Source: Riptortus pedestris
Lineage: Eukaryota; Arthropoda; Insecta; Hemiptera; Alydidae
DNA: 64,000 nt
Assembly: GCA_019009955.1 (NCBI GenBank)
Contig: CM032233.1
Span: forward strand, 93,472,501 to 93,536,500
Direction of reading: 5' to 3'
Translations under genes and position numbers: made by a program
Shown here: piece by piece, positions 10,843 through 24,886 of the stretch
How positions within the stretch are numbered: position 1 is the first letter of the stretch
How the letters are laid out: each line of letters starts with the position of its first letter
Notes under the pieces: model-generated
Seen by the model: only the letters and a program-made list of their open reading frames with translations
What the model was told of the DNA's origin: nothing
Database searches by the model: none

Positions 10843-11812
10843 TTGGGTTGTAACACATGAAGTGTCCGATTTTTTAAACCCTAATCTTTATAAAGGATTA
10901 AAACGTTGTGTGTTGATTCCAAGCAAAATATTTACCATCTATAATAAACATTTGTTAATCCTCTAGTCGCAAGCTATGTTTGTTTTTGTCTCAAGTAGGC
11001 TTACATATTTTAGTTTAATATCAATTGGGAACATGGAAACACGCGATTTCCGGATAATTTTCTTTTACGAGTATAAACTTGGTCATTCCGCGGCCCAGTC
11101 AGCAAGGAATATTAATCATGCGTTTGGCGAAGGAAGTGCTAATGAAAGAACTATTCGTTGATGGTTTTCAAAATTTTCTTCAGGAGATACAACTTTAGAA
11201 AATCAGCCCTGTGGACGACCTCACTCATCAGTGGAGGACGAAGATCTTAAAAAAGCTGTTGAAGAAGACCCTCATAAAACAGTCAGAGAACTTGCGTCAG
11301 AGCTAGGCACAAGTCATATGACGGTCTCCAGGCATTTAAAAACGATTGGAAAGGTGAAAAAGCTCGATTCCTGGGTCCCGCACGAGCTCAACGAACGTCA
11401 GCAGTTAAAACGCCAAGAGTGTTTCTTTGCTTGCTCGTCAAAGAACCACTGACCACATGTTTCAATACAGACAGTGAACAAATTAAAGGAGTTGGGCTAT
11501 GAAGTCCTACCACACCCCCCATATTCCCCTGATCTATCTCCTACAGACTACCACTTTTTTCGGAGTTTGGACAACGTTTTGCGAGGAAAATTTTTTACAG
11601 ATGATTTAGACATTAAAAATGCATTTTCTGAATTTCTTTCAACACGTGACACAAACTTTTTCAAAAGTGGGATAGAAAACTTGGTAAGTCGTTGGCAGAA
11701 GTGTATTGAAAATGATGGTAAATACTTTGAATGAATAATATTTCAGATTCGATCTCAATTTTTCATTTTTTCCCTGATTCTACAAACAGTCATTTCATAT
11801 GTTACAACCCAA
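10843..11812 (+). mobile_element. Internally deleted mariner element
   Basis: The ends are inverted repeats (TTGGGTTGTAACACATGA at left; right end complement TTGGGTTGTAACATATGA) flanked by TA at 10841-10842 and 11813-11814. At 970 bases it is shorter than the usual 1.3 kb. From 11033 the frame gives METRDFRIIFFYEYKLG and the paired helix-turn-helix region, with WVPHELNE near 11372-11395. After CSSKNH comes a TGA, and the same frame resumes as PHVSIQTVNKLKELGYEV and YSPDLSPTDYHFF. The deletion therefore removed the first two catalytic Asp segments and kept the third. A further TGA replaces a Trp at 11159-11161. This is a Hsmar1/SETMAR-like family member that cannot transpose itself. Confidence 0.88.
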
Positions 11813-11814
11813 TA

Positions 11815-12850
11815 CATATAATGTCGAATTTGATTGTTTAACCTGTAAACATTATAAAAAAAAAATACTTTATGAAAATGAAAAATGAATACTCCTGATT
11901 TTCTTTAGGGTAAAATTGCAAAAATGGAAGGGCAGAGCCGTTTTTTGTTAATTACTTGACATGGAACACACAAGCGGCAAAATATTATTAATTTATATTT
12001 ACTGAAACATGATCAAGAATATTTTAGTAAAGTATTACATTCCTTTTTGCTAATGTAAAAGCAGAAGAATGAAGGTGACAACAGGTAATGACTGTGAATG
12101 TCCAAATCAGTACTAACTGAGCAGGTTCCTGGAATGGGCAAGAGCCGATTCAGCGGCCAGGAAGAGGGAGATCTCAGCTCCGGAGGGACGAACGTTCAGG
12201 AATAATTCCTCATTTTCTCCTGACATCTAGTGGACACCCTTGTAACTATTAGCAGTACTCTCAGTCCTAGTTTGAAAGAGAGCAGTAAGAGGCTGCTAAA
12301 GCGGTCCTTGCCCTATAAAGGGTTAAGGCAATTTGAATCACTAAACATCTTATGACCGACCAAAATTTCAACTCCTGCTTAGTTAGGGTTCCTATTATAG
12401 AGAATAGATGGCGAGATAAGATCATAAGTGCATCATATAGCACGTGCAAAATCGTTTAAACTGCCCCTAAGAGCTGGAATTAATGAAGTGTTTACAGAAA
12501 CTAAAATAGGCCTTTTAAAAAGAAAAAAATGGCTATCCAGAAAAGGGATTGATAAACATTTTGCAGTTTTCATCGAACTCCCTCTTAGAAGATTAAGGTT
12601 TCAGAAAAATGTTTTTTTCAACAGTTTTAAATAAATAATGGTTTAGAGATTCATTTTTGAGTTGCCTATGGTCCAGATACCCATTGAAAGAATCGGTTTC
12701 CTTTACATTATCTTTGAGGATTATTACTCTGCATAGAGTTTTAACAATAAGTCGATCTTGTTTTTACTTTCTCGATATCATTGATGTAAACAATGTTAGT
12801 TACAGAAAGTTAATCAAGTAAGTTTACAGCTAGACACAGGCTGAGCTAGG
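11815..12850. other. Intergenic stretch with a GC-richer repeat near 12.1-12.3 kb
   Basis: About 12120-12330 is richer in G and C than its surroundings and ends in CCTATAAAGGGTTAA, like the 10.4-10.6 kb MITE ends. A 68-residue open frame at 12428-12634 has no recognisable motif. Nothing else is seen. Confidence 0.35.
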
Positions 12851-14110
12851 AGCTCTCACGAACAAGAATATGCTGATATGCACTGTGTGTATGGATTCTG
12901 TGATGGTCATACGCTTGCTATCCATCACAAAAATTCATACAAAAAATATTCTGACAGGCAAAGCTCCAGTATCATGGTGTTTACATGATAGAATCATTGT
13001 CTTGTAGACACTGGCATCATTCACCAGGTAGAGTCAGCTTGGACAACACCCTCTTGATATGGCTTCAAAGAATAACAGAAGAGCCTGGTGTTCTGTCAAG
13101 AACCTTAGGGGTGGAAATGGAGAATCGACAGATATTGGTCCTTACAATTTTACATAAAAATAACTTCTACCCTTATCACCTTACAAGGCTTGGAACACAA
13201 TGACAAAAATCAACAAATTCACTTGTTTCTGTTCACTAAATAAAGATATTGAACATAATTGTTTAGTATTTGAAGAGAACAGCAGGTCATATGGTAGAAA
13301 ACACTCATTTATGTAGCTTACTGAGAGGAAGGTTGTATAGATATATGTTTGTTAGTGTTGCAAACCTGCCAAAGATGCTTCATTTAAAGTGAAACATATA
13401 TAGGATTAATGAATGTGCTGAAGAAGAAAAGTGAGTGTTTTCTACCGAATGACCCTCTGCCATTCTATTCATATTTGAATGAGATAGAGTCACATTAATA
13501 GTATCATTTACTTAGAACTATCTCATGAACAGACAAGGGACGGAATATTTAACATTCACAACCTTTGCCAGAGAGGTACTGAGAAACCTGTCCCATATCA
13601 GATTCATTTTCAACACCAATGCAATGAAAATGTCTGGGTCAGCTTATTGGTAGTTAATTAATTGGTCCTCTTTTTAGTCCAACAGACTAGATGGTAGAAC
13701 CTACTTAGAGTTCCTCAATAATTATTCATCTCTACTCCTTAGTGGTAAATATTACTTTGGATGTTCCATAAAATTTGGTATTTCAACTTGATGGTGAACC
13801 TCCACACTACTCCATTACAGTCCAGCTACTACAGACATACCCAACATAGATTGGAAAAGGAGGTGCAATTCCATGGTAACCAAGGTCTATGGATATCACA
13901 CCTGTTAACATCTTCATTTAGGGATATATAAAGGAAGGGGTTTATTCAACTGATGTAGTAAGCGAGGAGGATTTGAGACAAAACATTCCAGTTGTAAGCA
14001 TAAGATTGCAAGAATTATTAACATTCAATGCTACTGTAGGTACCATGAGGCAGCAGGCTAGAGACTGCTTGAAAATAAAAGCTAACATTTTGAGCCTTAG
14101 TGGTACACCA
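12851..14110 (+). pseudogene. Decayed DDE transposase, WPPRSP/DUF4817-like family
   Basis: Successive frames follow the domain order of a common arthropod mariner-related transposase. There is an N-terminal EYADMHCVYGFCDG (about 12868-12910) and a helix-turn-helix with ITEEPGVLSRTLGVEM and FYPYHLTR (about 13070-13190). Core pieces include VPYQIHF and NENVWVS (about 13590-13640). DGEPPHYSITVQLLQ corresponds to the usual DGAPPH box (about 13790-13835). GKGGAIPWYPRS is the degenerate WPPRSP box (about 13857-13890), and VYSTDVVSEEDLRQNIP is the C-terminal part (about 13940-13990). Stops and frameshifts interrupt every part. No terminal repeats were identified. Confidence 0.7.
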
Positions 14111-14826
14111 AATCCTTTCAATTACTTAATTTTTTCACAGCGGCTCATTCGGTGTATGTGTGTGAATATATACATATATTACATCCCCTTTCTCCAACTA
14201 AGACTAGCCAGGGCAAATTGTCAACAGGATACCATTCTTTTCTAATTAGGATGGAACTTCTAGTTTCATTTAGCAAGTCTGAAACTAAATAAATTTCCCT
14301 TTACCTACAAACCCATGATTCAAAGTTACCCAAGCATACTAAGACCAATGCTTTCAAACACCTGGCTAACCTGAGTCCCAATTACATATTTGAAAACAGA
14401 ATAAACAATTATTCCAGTACCAAAAAGTTTATTAAAACGAAGTCATTATTAGGTAAAACCAAAAGTTAAAAAAAGATTTGTTAATAAAGTTTATTTTCTC
14501 TTACAAAAAAATAAGTGCTAAACTTATTATAAATACAATAAATGTACAAAAGTAGAAGATATTAAGCATTTTAGCGCATGAACAAAAGTGAGTTACGGAA
14601 TTAATTTCTTCATGCATTAACTCCGTCAATAACAACTTAAGAAGCTAAAAAGTGGATGATCACTAGCAACTGAAAAGCATAATCATAAAACCTAAACTAC
14701 AGTTTGAGAGAATTAATGGATGAATGGTCAAAACAAGAAAAAAAATTTAAAAAAAAAAGGGAGAAAAGGAGTAAACGCAATAGTTAATACATTTCCAGCC
14801 TTAATCACTTAAATAGCCTTAAAGAC
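14111..14826. other. CCT3 3' flank and probable 3' UTR
   Basis: On the minus strand this follows the CCT3 stop codon. An AATAAA signal lies at 14495-14490, about 330 bases beyond the stop. No other gene is seen. Confidence 0.5.
14490..14495 (-). promoter_or_regulatory. Candidate polyadenylation signal of CCT3
   Basis: AATAAA on the minus strand (TTTATT on plus), about 330 bases after the CCT3 stop codon. The assignment rests on position only. Confidence 0.4.
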
Positions 14827-17800
14827 TTATTCTTTAAAAGACTCCTCAGTAGGTTGGGCAGCAGGAGTAGGTCCAGTCCTATCCTTATCCTTATTTTTAG
14901 CTCCTGATACAATGTCATCGATTTTGAGAAGCATTATTGCGGCCTAAAACAAATAAAATGAAATCACCAAATAAGAAAATTTTAACTTTCCAACACAGAC
15001 AACAGAACTTCTTATTGCTTATTGTCAAAACAGCAAAACGTCAAAACAGAGTAAATTCATTCCTGGGGTAGGGTTACCATAAAAGTTTAGAGTCATAAAT
15101 AAGTAATAATAGTAATAAGTAAAGACTCATTTATTTTTTTAAAATTGGATAGTTAAAAAATTAAATAAAGGAGTGTCAAGAGTGTTAAAATACTCTTCTC
15201 ACTTTAATAGATAAAAAGGTATAGACTTAAATCATAATATGTCCACTGCGTATTTCAGAGAGTTCAATTATTGATTATAGATTTTACAAGAAGTATACCT
15301 TCCTCTGACAAATATTTCTCACAAGGGCAGAAAATTAAGCTATTATCACTGATATTAAGTTTTTTTCATGAAGAACCCCTAAATTTGATATTAGAGATTA
15401 TTTTTAATTCACAATTTACCATGTTCACCCTAAGACATGAATTTTATATAAAAAAATAAGAAAGAAAGAATGAAATTGAAAAAGAGAAACATACCTCAAT
15501 GGCAGTTTTGTAAATTTGAACTTTTACTAAATATGGCTCCCAGACTGGGTAGTTCCAGCCGTCAACTTCAATAATCTCTCCAGTAACGCCATCTACACCT
15601 CTCAGTTTTCCTGAAATTGTATAAAAATGAATTGGTAATATCAATATTTAAATTAAAGCTACACATGTTATGTACAAAGTAATTTGAATGGAATGCCTAA
15701 AACGAGGATAAATGCCAATCCACACATTAACTGTAATGGCGTGTTCTATGATGATGCTGAGCCATGGAGTGGAACGAACCTTTCAAATACCTCACAAAAT
15801 CTCAATAAAAACAGGAAAATTTATGTTAACAAGATTTTTCGTCTTTACTTGAGAATGTTTATTTGATCTATACCATACTAGCCGTTTCAGTGATATTTGT
15901 TTTTGGTTGAAATCGGACCCTGGTATGGGGGGATTAGAGAATTCAAAATATTTCTTGTTATAGGACAAATATTGTTCAGCTTTTGATTTTGAACCATTGT
16001 TGCTCTATGCATTTTTTGGTGACTCAAGTATTAAGCGAGTTATATGTACTTTCTTGTACATATAACCTGTGGGGTGCCTTCAGTAACGCATCCCCCTACT
16101 ACACATTCGTTTTTAAGAGTATACATGGTGCGATGAGATCACAAGTGTGTTATACCAGCACTTGGGAAATCTGCCTAGTTTACGCCGCCCCTACGTGACG
16201 GACTTTTTCACTTGGGAATGGCTTTTCCCACTTGTATAATCTCTTTGGAGAGTAATTACTGCACAGTTTAAATAAAGAAGACTGAGCACAAAGTATTATT
16301 AGAACACACTCATATGACCTAACATAATCTTATATCTTGATGTGCAAATTGTCTATGGGATGCTAAGAACTAATGGTAAAGTAGGGATTAGCATGTCACA
16401 CTGTAAAAAGCTTTTTTGTGCGAGGAGAATTGTGAATGGGTCTGGTACTGTGCAGATTTCTGAAATATAATTAACTGAAAAGAGCAATAGGTGAAAGCAG
16501 TCGGAAAACTGCCTAAAAGTCCTTTTGCATTCCGAAAGAATTGCTTAGTTTTCTGGATTTTTCAACAAATCTACTATAGAATACTCTTCTTTAATTGATT
16601 GTTATACTTTCCTCTTAAAGAGGAGTATATTTTTTTAAAAATATATAGAATTCAAATAAATATTGTATACAAGTTTTGTGAATATTTCGAATATAATTAA
16701 CTATTAATATAAATTTTTCAAGAAATAAGGATAAGCTGAAGGTCTTTTGTTTCCTTGATCCTGTGATCATGCCCAAGCATTGAATCTTTTATATATCACA
16801 GCATACTATCTCTTACGTGATAGCCACCCCATTAAATCAAATACATTGAAAGCATCTAACAGGCCATGTCTTAGAATTCAATAATTTATATAAGACAACA
16901 AATGTTGATTAAAACAAATTGCAGGTTAGCAATGATACGGCAGCAAAGAGGGTATTGACATTGAAATTCAATTGAAACTTGAAATCTAAACGACATACTT
17001 ATAATCAATGAAATACATTTTCTAGCCATGGCTACCCCAATAAAAAATGTCATTTGCAGAATACTACAATCAGGGAAAAATCATGTAAAGCCTATGCTTC
17101 TTTGGATAAACACACTACAATCACAATATCTTACTTAAAATATGTAAAATCTTTAAGTAGTGTTATGAGTAAAATGAATAATTGTAGTTTTATCAAAGAT
17201 GTAAAGAAATGAAATTGATTTCTTTTTTTCTCAACAACCCATGAGGTCCACAATTTAAAAGGCAGGTCAAGTGACCAGTTAGACACATTCCTTGCCTTAG
17301 TGGGATTACACACTTTAGTCTGCTACTTCTTTATTATTACTGTAGCTCCTCAATTGACTGAGATGTTAAGTGGGCATAGTGAGGAAATTAGTAGATTTCC
17401 CCTAATTTATAGTTAATTTTTTTCTAACTATTTACAAATAGTTTTTCTATAAATAAACCAATTCATATAAAACAAATCATTAGTTAATACATTATTATTA
17501 AAACCATAATAAAGATACCTCCATCATCCCACTTTTCGAGGTCGTTCATAGATCGAATGATATTTCCACCTGCATTCTGGAGAAGCGTTCGAGGTATAAT
17601 TCTTAGAGCAGAGGGAATAGCCGCATAAGGATCCTCTTCAAAATCAATTAAACTTTTTTCCTTCAGCAATGCCTGTAATTTGAAGAAATGAAAATTCAAA
17701 ACTTGAGGGACATAAATACCAATATATATTCATAAATAAAACATTAAAAATAACAAATAACTAATAAATTTCATGAGGAATAATTAAAACTACTTACAAT

Positions 17801-20800
17801 GAACTATAACAAATAAATTACCAGAGGAATATTCAAAGAATAAAGCTGATGAGAACAAAAGTTTTATAATTGGTTGATTAAAAACCCCCAACAAGTATAT
17901 TACTACAATGATGATTCCTTAAAAATAATGTTATTAACTCAATAATGACAAAATTGAAAATGGCAAGTGCTTCCTGGGCATTGTAAACATTGCTCAGGAT
18001 CTCAGGGCACTGACTAAACTGGTTATATTTATGCAAATTTAGTTATTTGAATCAAAATTGACTTCTTCTACAGTCATTTCGTTCTCCCAGTGGAAAAATA
18101 AACATGCCCTCCTATTTTTCTAGGATGTAGTAAGCATTTTTTTCAATATACATTTGGAACCAGAAAAACAAGAGTAATAAAAAAAAAATCACAATATAAA
18201 ATTGTGAAACCAATTAAACTGATAGCTAATAAATGAATAAATAGACATTATTTATCAAGAATAAATTTGATTCAAAGGGAAACTAAAATGGCATGAGGTG
18301 AAAAAGAGGAACATAGCTGTTTAATCTTGATTAATAATAATTCAAACAAGGAATAATACTGTGACCTTATTAAGGATAGCAGATTTTTTGAGGCTCTAAA
18401 CAATTGAATAAATGGGCCCATCTATTTCTCCAAGAAAAGAAATTGTGTAATGTATCAAGTTTAGGCAACATTAAGACACACTACATGTAAAAGTTTTCGA
18501 AGTATTAAATACTAACTTCATGAAACCTGTTCTATAAAAGGAAACATCATTGCATAAACTAGCCTCATATATTCTTAACAAATTGTAATTGCAATCCAAA
18601 ATTTACAATGGTTTCAACAATTGGATCAAAATAGCACACATACAAAATATATTAATGAAAACTTACCCTATACAATGCCATCTCTACAGCACCACCTCCA
18701 GGGAGAACTCTATTGTCCAAGTAGATGTTCCTAACAACATTCATGGCATCTCGAAGATTCCTTTCAGCTTCATTTAAGACATCCTTGCTAGGGCCCCTCA
18801 ACAGAACAGTGCACGCTTTTGGATTTTTGCATTCTGTGATAAAAGTAAAGTACTCATCACCAATCTAAAACAAATTGAATTAACAATGTTAATACATATA
18901 ATGTTCTTGCCAAATGCTAAAATATAGGGAAGAGATTGATGTATGTATAAATTGTTAACATTTCTTGGACATTCATAGTAAAGTGCACAAAACATGTTGG
19001 CTCCATCTAATATTATTACAATACACAAAAGAGTAATGAAACAGAATATACAAAAATAACTTCAAAGACTAAAGTCTAATTACATAAAAAGAAATTATTC
19101 TATGTTTGATCTTAATCAGTGTATAAATATTTCAAACATTAAACTTTAACTTATTAAATTTTAATTTGAAAGAGATATTCAGTTACAAATTCATTGATGT
19201 CTAATTTAGGCAAGCATAGAAAAATATTTACCAAAAGTGAAAGGACTGGTTACTAAATGAAAAATGGGTATGGCTTGAATTCTCAAAACAAGAACAAAAC
19301 AAAGACACCAAAGCATTTTTGTGTCACTTTTGTTTTTTCCATACAATACACTCCCCCCCCCCATTTTTGTGATATTACAAAATTTGTTAACAAAAGGGGA
19401 AGAGATGACTTCAAAATGTTTGTTTTGGTCGTTTATAGTTTTGGTTGTTTATTTCAGAATTCAGTTGCAGGCATTTTTAAGGAGATCACATTGAGCCCCT
19501 TTCCAACAAAATATTACAGAAAGCTTATAAAGACTTTTAATTCGTCTATATTATGCCACCCAAATGGAAATTTGGACAAACTGTGTGATTGTGAGGACTG
19601 ATCACAACACTATAAGGGTACTTGTCAAAGTATGTCGTCAATCAATCAGTAATGTGGTGACATCAGTTGTTTCATAAAAAAATTATTATGAAGGCAGCAT
19701 CCTGAAGTTCCTAAGCCCCCTCGCCATTTTTTGGGGTAAGATTAGTTTTGTGGATATGATTATTAATAATAATCAAGAATTACCATATACATACAAGTAG
19801 GCAGTGTATACAATGTACATTTCTTGAATTTGTATCTACTTTTTTTTTAAAAATAAAAATTTCAAAAGGACTGTGACAGATAGAGGAATAGGCACAATGA
19901 TAAAACTATAAAAATCCATGTTGAAGGAAGGATAATAATAATAATTCTTTTCCTTCTACGTCCTTTAAACCATACATGCTTTAAAAGATCAAATCAAAAG
20001 AAAGGAATATTAAGAGAATTACTCAATGCAATGTAAACAAATTACTACACATCATATAAAACTCAAATCATATTACAAACAATATACTATCTTACTTTCT
20101 TCACTTCAAAGAGTCCAGCTCCACAACCAATATGATGAGGTTTTATTTCTTCAACTCTGCTAACAATTGTTGCATCAACAGCACGGGCAATTCGGTTATT
20201 GTCAGTCTTCTTTACACGTCGAATAGCAGTAATACCAGCCTACAAATCAACAAAATTAGAGAAAATGCCATGTAATTCACATTGATAAATAATAAAATAC
20301 ATTTGAACAAATATATAATTTTAATACCAGTATTTGTTTAACATAACACTGTAGACAACTGTAAAAGCCTAATCATTACCAATTTACATGGAGAAATGAC
20401 AACAAGGAAGAATACAGATAAAGGAGACATCTCTACCAATATCTTCTTTCAAAATTAAGATAAAATAAAAAATTAAAAGAAAATGTCATTTATTTTTGTC
20501 CACTGAGCACGATCCTACTCTAGTAACATTGTTATTTACACATGATCAGGTAATTTATACAGATAGGTTATTCACAGATTTAGACTATCAGAAATTGGTA
20601 TTTGCCCTGGCAGTAAAACAGGACAAACATAAAGAGAAAAATTTTGTTTATGGAAGCCCAAGGATAGAACAAGCAAGAAAAAAATAAGAGAAAAGAAAAT
20701 ATGAACCTGAAAGACAATATGAAGTTGGTTATAAGAAGTAACTAATTTTCAACAACTCCATTAATATTGCCAAACTGAACAGAATAAATTGAAAATGGCA

Positions 20801-23800
20801 TTTTCATGTTTTTTTTTATTTTGTTCTGTGCTTTTAATATTTATCTCATTTTTCTTATTATTAAACAGTACAAGATTAAATAAGTCAAATAAATTCCTAA
20901 AGTTTGGGATACTGGGGAAAAACAAAATAAAAAATAATCTGGTGTCATGAATTCTGTTGTTGGCTGAGACTGTGGGTCTAGAAAATAACAGAAATAAATT
21001 AATAAAAATGATTTATTTGGAAATCAATCCCTAAACATTGACTACAAATTGTTTTTTGGGGGAAAAAATCAATTCCCACTGTACAAAAACTTATAATTTC
21101 TCTTATATGTGTTGTGACTCATAACATAATCCTAAATATTAAAATTTGAAAGCATCAAATAATAAAATTCAACAAATACCTTCATTAAATAATGCTGTGC
21201 CAAATCAGATATTCCTTTTTCGGTTATGACAATATTGGGGCTTCCCTGTTCAATTATACACTTGCACATTTTTTCTATATACTCTTCTTCTATTTGCAGC
21301 ATCCTAGTATAATCACCTTCTTTTACAATTTCAATATTAGTCTGTAAAATAATTAATTATTATAATAAGCAAACATAACTCATCCATTTTAATGAATTGT
21401 GTCAAACAAAGAAACTAATGTAGTGATTACGAAAACATTTAGTAAGGCAAATAGGTCTAGAATAAGGCTCTAAAATATTGTGCTCGAACTTTAGGCTGTT
21501 TATCTCATTAGGAACTTAAATGATGTGCTCAGAAGGACACATTGAAATTTATTTGTGAATTACATTTAATACTGTCATTTATTTAGGTACCTGTTAAACT
21601 GGGCAAATTATTTCTTCTGAAAAGAAAAGGAGAAATAAACTTACTCACGAGAACAAACTACAATGAACTCAATATAAAACATTTTGGGGATTTTAATAAT
21701 TTATATAACAAGAATTATAATAGTTTACTATTGGGGTAATTTTGTAAGTAGATGTATTTATGTTATTTATAAAATTACTGAAAGAGTAAGAAAAACTATT
21801 ATTATTACCTTTGATGAATAAACATTGAGAGACACATTTGGCAAGGAAATAAGATATATAAGTTAACCATGCGTTACTTATAATACAGGTCCAATAGTGA
21901 CATAGTATACTTACATTGGTGTCATTCAGTAATTATTCAGGATTGTAAGTTAATGGATGAGATATTAGAATAATAACAGAGGGTCTATTAAAGGAAATGT
22001 ACTAATAGTATAAGAGAGAAAAGGGGGCTGTTCAATTAAAATCATACAAGATATACAAAAATTACAATTTGAAACTTAGAAATTATAATTTATTAATTGA
22101 GTATAATGTGAAAAATAGCAAAATAAGTTAATACCTGGCTTTCTCCTTTTTTGTACTCCAGGGAGCAATCCAAGAGTAATATGCGAGGGTTTTTAATCGA
22201 TCTTGCCATTCGTGGATGAGTAACGTCTTTATTTAGCATAATACCTTCCAAGACTTTAGATTCCTCAATTAATCCACCAGGAACCTAAGCATGTATGTTA
22301 TTACATAAAATGTATTTGGATATCTACTACATATATTAATGTATAATAAAATAATGTCTACAGAAGCATTCTTATGTTAAAAATTGAATTCAGCAGAATA
22401 TAGTTTGTAAGTATACTTTTGGATATATACAAAATGCCGATTGATTTTGTTGAACAAGAAGATAAAATCACGATAATCTTTCATTAAAGAACATCTAAAC
22501 AATGGTACTTTATTATAATAAAAAAAAAAGAAGAAAAGAAGATTAGGATTTAGCCTTAGTTGCAAAAAGTGGACGTTAATAAATAATTTAATTTAATTTT
22601 AAGATTAGGATTTGAGAATATCAATTTCTAGTTGATCATAACCCAACTTAAAACATTTCATGTGAACTAAAGTTCGTTAACGGCTGAAATTGTACAAGGG
22701 AATTAGGAGGTGATATCATTATAAAATATTAATAGAAATTTAATCATCAGCATTTGAAGAGCATTTATTTTTTTTATAATTATAAAATGTATAAATAGAA
22801 CAAAGAATTACCAATACAAATATATAATTAACAGTTTGAATTATTAAAAAAAAAAAAAAACTTTGTTAAAATTGTGAATTATTAATAACAAACAAATCAG
22901 TTTAATAATCAAATTATTATGTAAAAATAAAGGGCACTTTCATATTTCTAAGGAGTAATATGTCAGGAAAATTGAAAAGTAAATCAAAATAATACCTTCT
23001 CAACTTTCGCAAAGTTTTTGAGATCAATAGTCTGCGATTTTAGGTCTCTAATGGTTTCCACTGCAGCAATGGCCATAGAACAAGCCATTTCTGACCAGCC
23101 ACCCAAAAATTTTGTTCCTAAGCAACCTTTAACAACTTCAATTAACCTTGGTTTATCATTCTTCAAGTCCAACTCTTTGCTGAAAAATTAATTTGTATTG
23201 CAAAATAATAATATAAATTTGAGAATATACTAAAATTTAGAAATATTAACTTCTTCAAATTTAATTACAGTAACTCTTATCAAATCTCAAATGATAATTA
23301 GCTTGAATCAGAACAAATACCTAACAGATGGTAAAGCTTTCAAAAGATCATCCAAAGCACGTCTAAATTCTTTAATAATGAGAGTTGGATGAATTCGGTC
23401 AACATGCTTCTCAACTTCTGCTAATATTTGTCCACAAAGGATTACCACTGAAGTTGTTCCATCGCCAACCTACAATATTAAAAAATTGTTTAATTTTCAT
23501 GATAACCTAATATCAATAAAGATATATCATAAATGCATATAAGTCAATCTGAATCAACTTTAAATATAAAAATAAATTGTGGGAGTCACATAGGGCACAA
23601 TAAAAGAGGGAAAATAAGTCGATATATGCCTAATCATTAAATCTAAGGAACAATAATATGCTTTTCATGAAGCAAACAACTACAAGGAATAACAGAATTT
23701 TTGTAGGTATCACTGGGTGTTTAAAATTCAAACCCAGCTTAGTTCTTGAAGTTATTTCCTTTGGCCAAATTTCGGGGAATGTAGGATAAAATGTAATTTA

Positions 23801-24832
23801 GAAATTTAGAGGTAGAGAACATGTGTGTAAAGCTATAGGTGTTTAATTCCAAATAGGAATTCGCATACATCTGTTTCACTCTGATAAAAAAGACAGAGAG
23901 AACATACATGCAGGAAAATATTGTACCATAGTATACTTTATGGCACAGTCACTTCCAATGGCCGGCAGTTTTAGTACAGGGATATATGTAGAAATAATGG
24001 CTAAAAGCACTTCAAGTTATTCCTACTAATTAAGTAATTCTATTGGCTCTGCTAGTATCATTAAAAAAACTCAATATTTAAATGTTTCAAATAAAACTAA
24101 TAGTAAAATTCATAAAAAGGCCAATATCAGATGAGGATACTTTTATTAGTTAACAATCCCTCGCCTCTTACAGCAAGAATCATCATTGAATACTGCGAGC
24201 AAGTTAAAATACCTTACAGAAAGAGAATACTTGGCATTGTTTTGATATGTTTGATTATTCAACATTGAAGTGATATCTGAATTCTCCTAATAAAAATCTA
24301 ATTAGTTATCAACAGGTTAGAAAAATTAAAAAAAAAGTGATGAAACTGACATTATCCAACTTATCATGTATTAAAACATTACCAAATCATTCGCCCCAAG
24401 GATGATAATGCTACAGCAGTAAAGGTTATTAAAAATCTTATTTAATTAATGTCTGATAAGTTCAGGGTCAATCACAGAGCCTCATATAGTTTACTGCTTT
24501 TCCTACTAATAGAACTATTTCCCATGCCAGAGGAAACCCATATAAGAAGATAACAATTAAGTGGATAACTTAAATCTCCAAATTAAAAACAAAACCGACT
24601 ATGATTCAAACTAAAATGTCAACTATACCAACCTCTTCATCTTGAGTCCTAGCAAGTTCAATAATCATTTTTCCAGCTGGATGTTGGACAATTATCTCCC
24701 TGAGAATAGCATTACCATCATTTGTCATAACTATACCACCCATGGGGTCCATCAACATTTTTAACATGGCTTTAGGACCAAGACATGTCCGTACAACTTC
24801 TGCTATCATCTGCAATGAAACATATAATATTC

Positions 24833-24886
<54 letters not shown>

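Noticed and set aside
19257..19601. 114-residue plus-strand frame in CCT3 intron 8
   Set aside because: No domain, no repeat copy in the window and an ordinary low-complexity composition; not supported as a gene.
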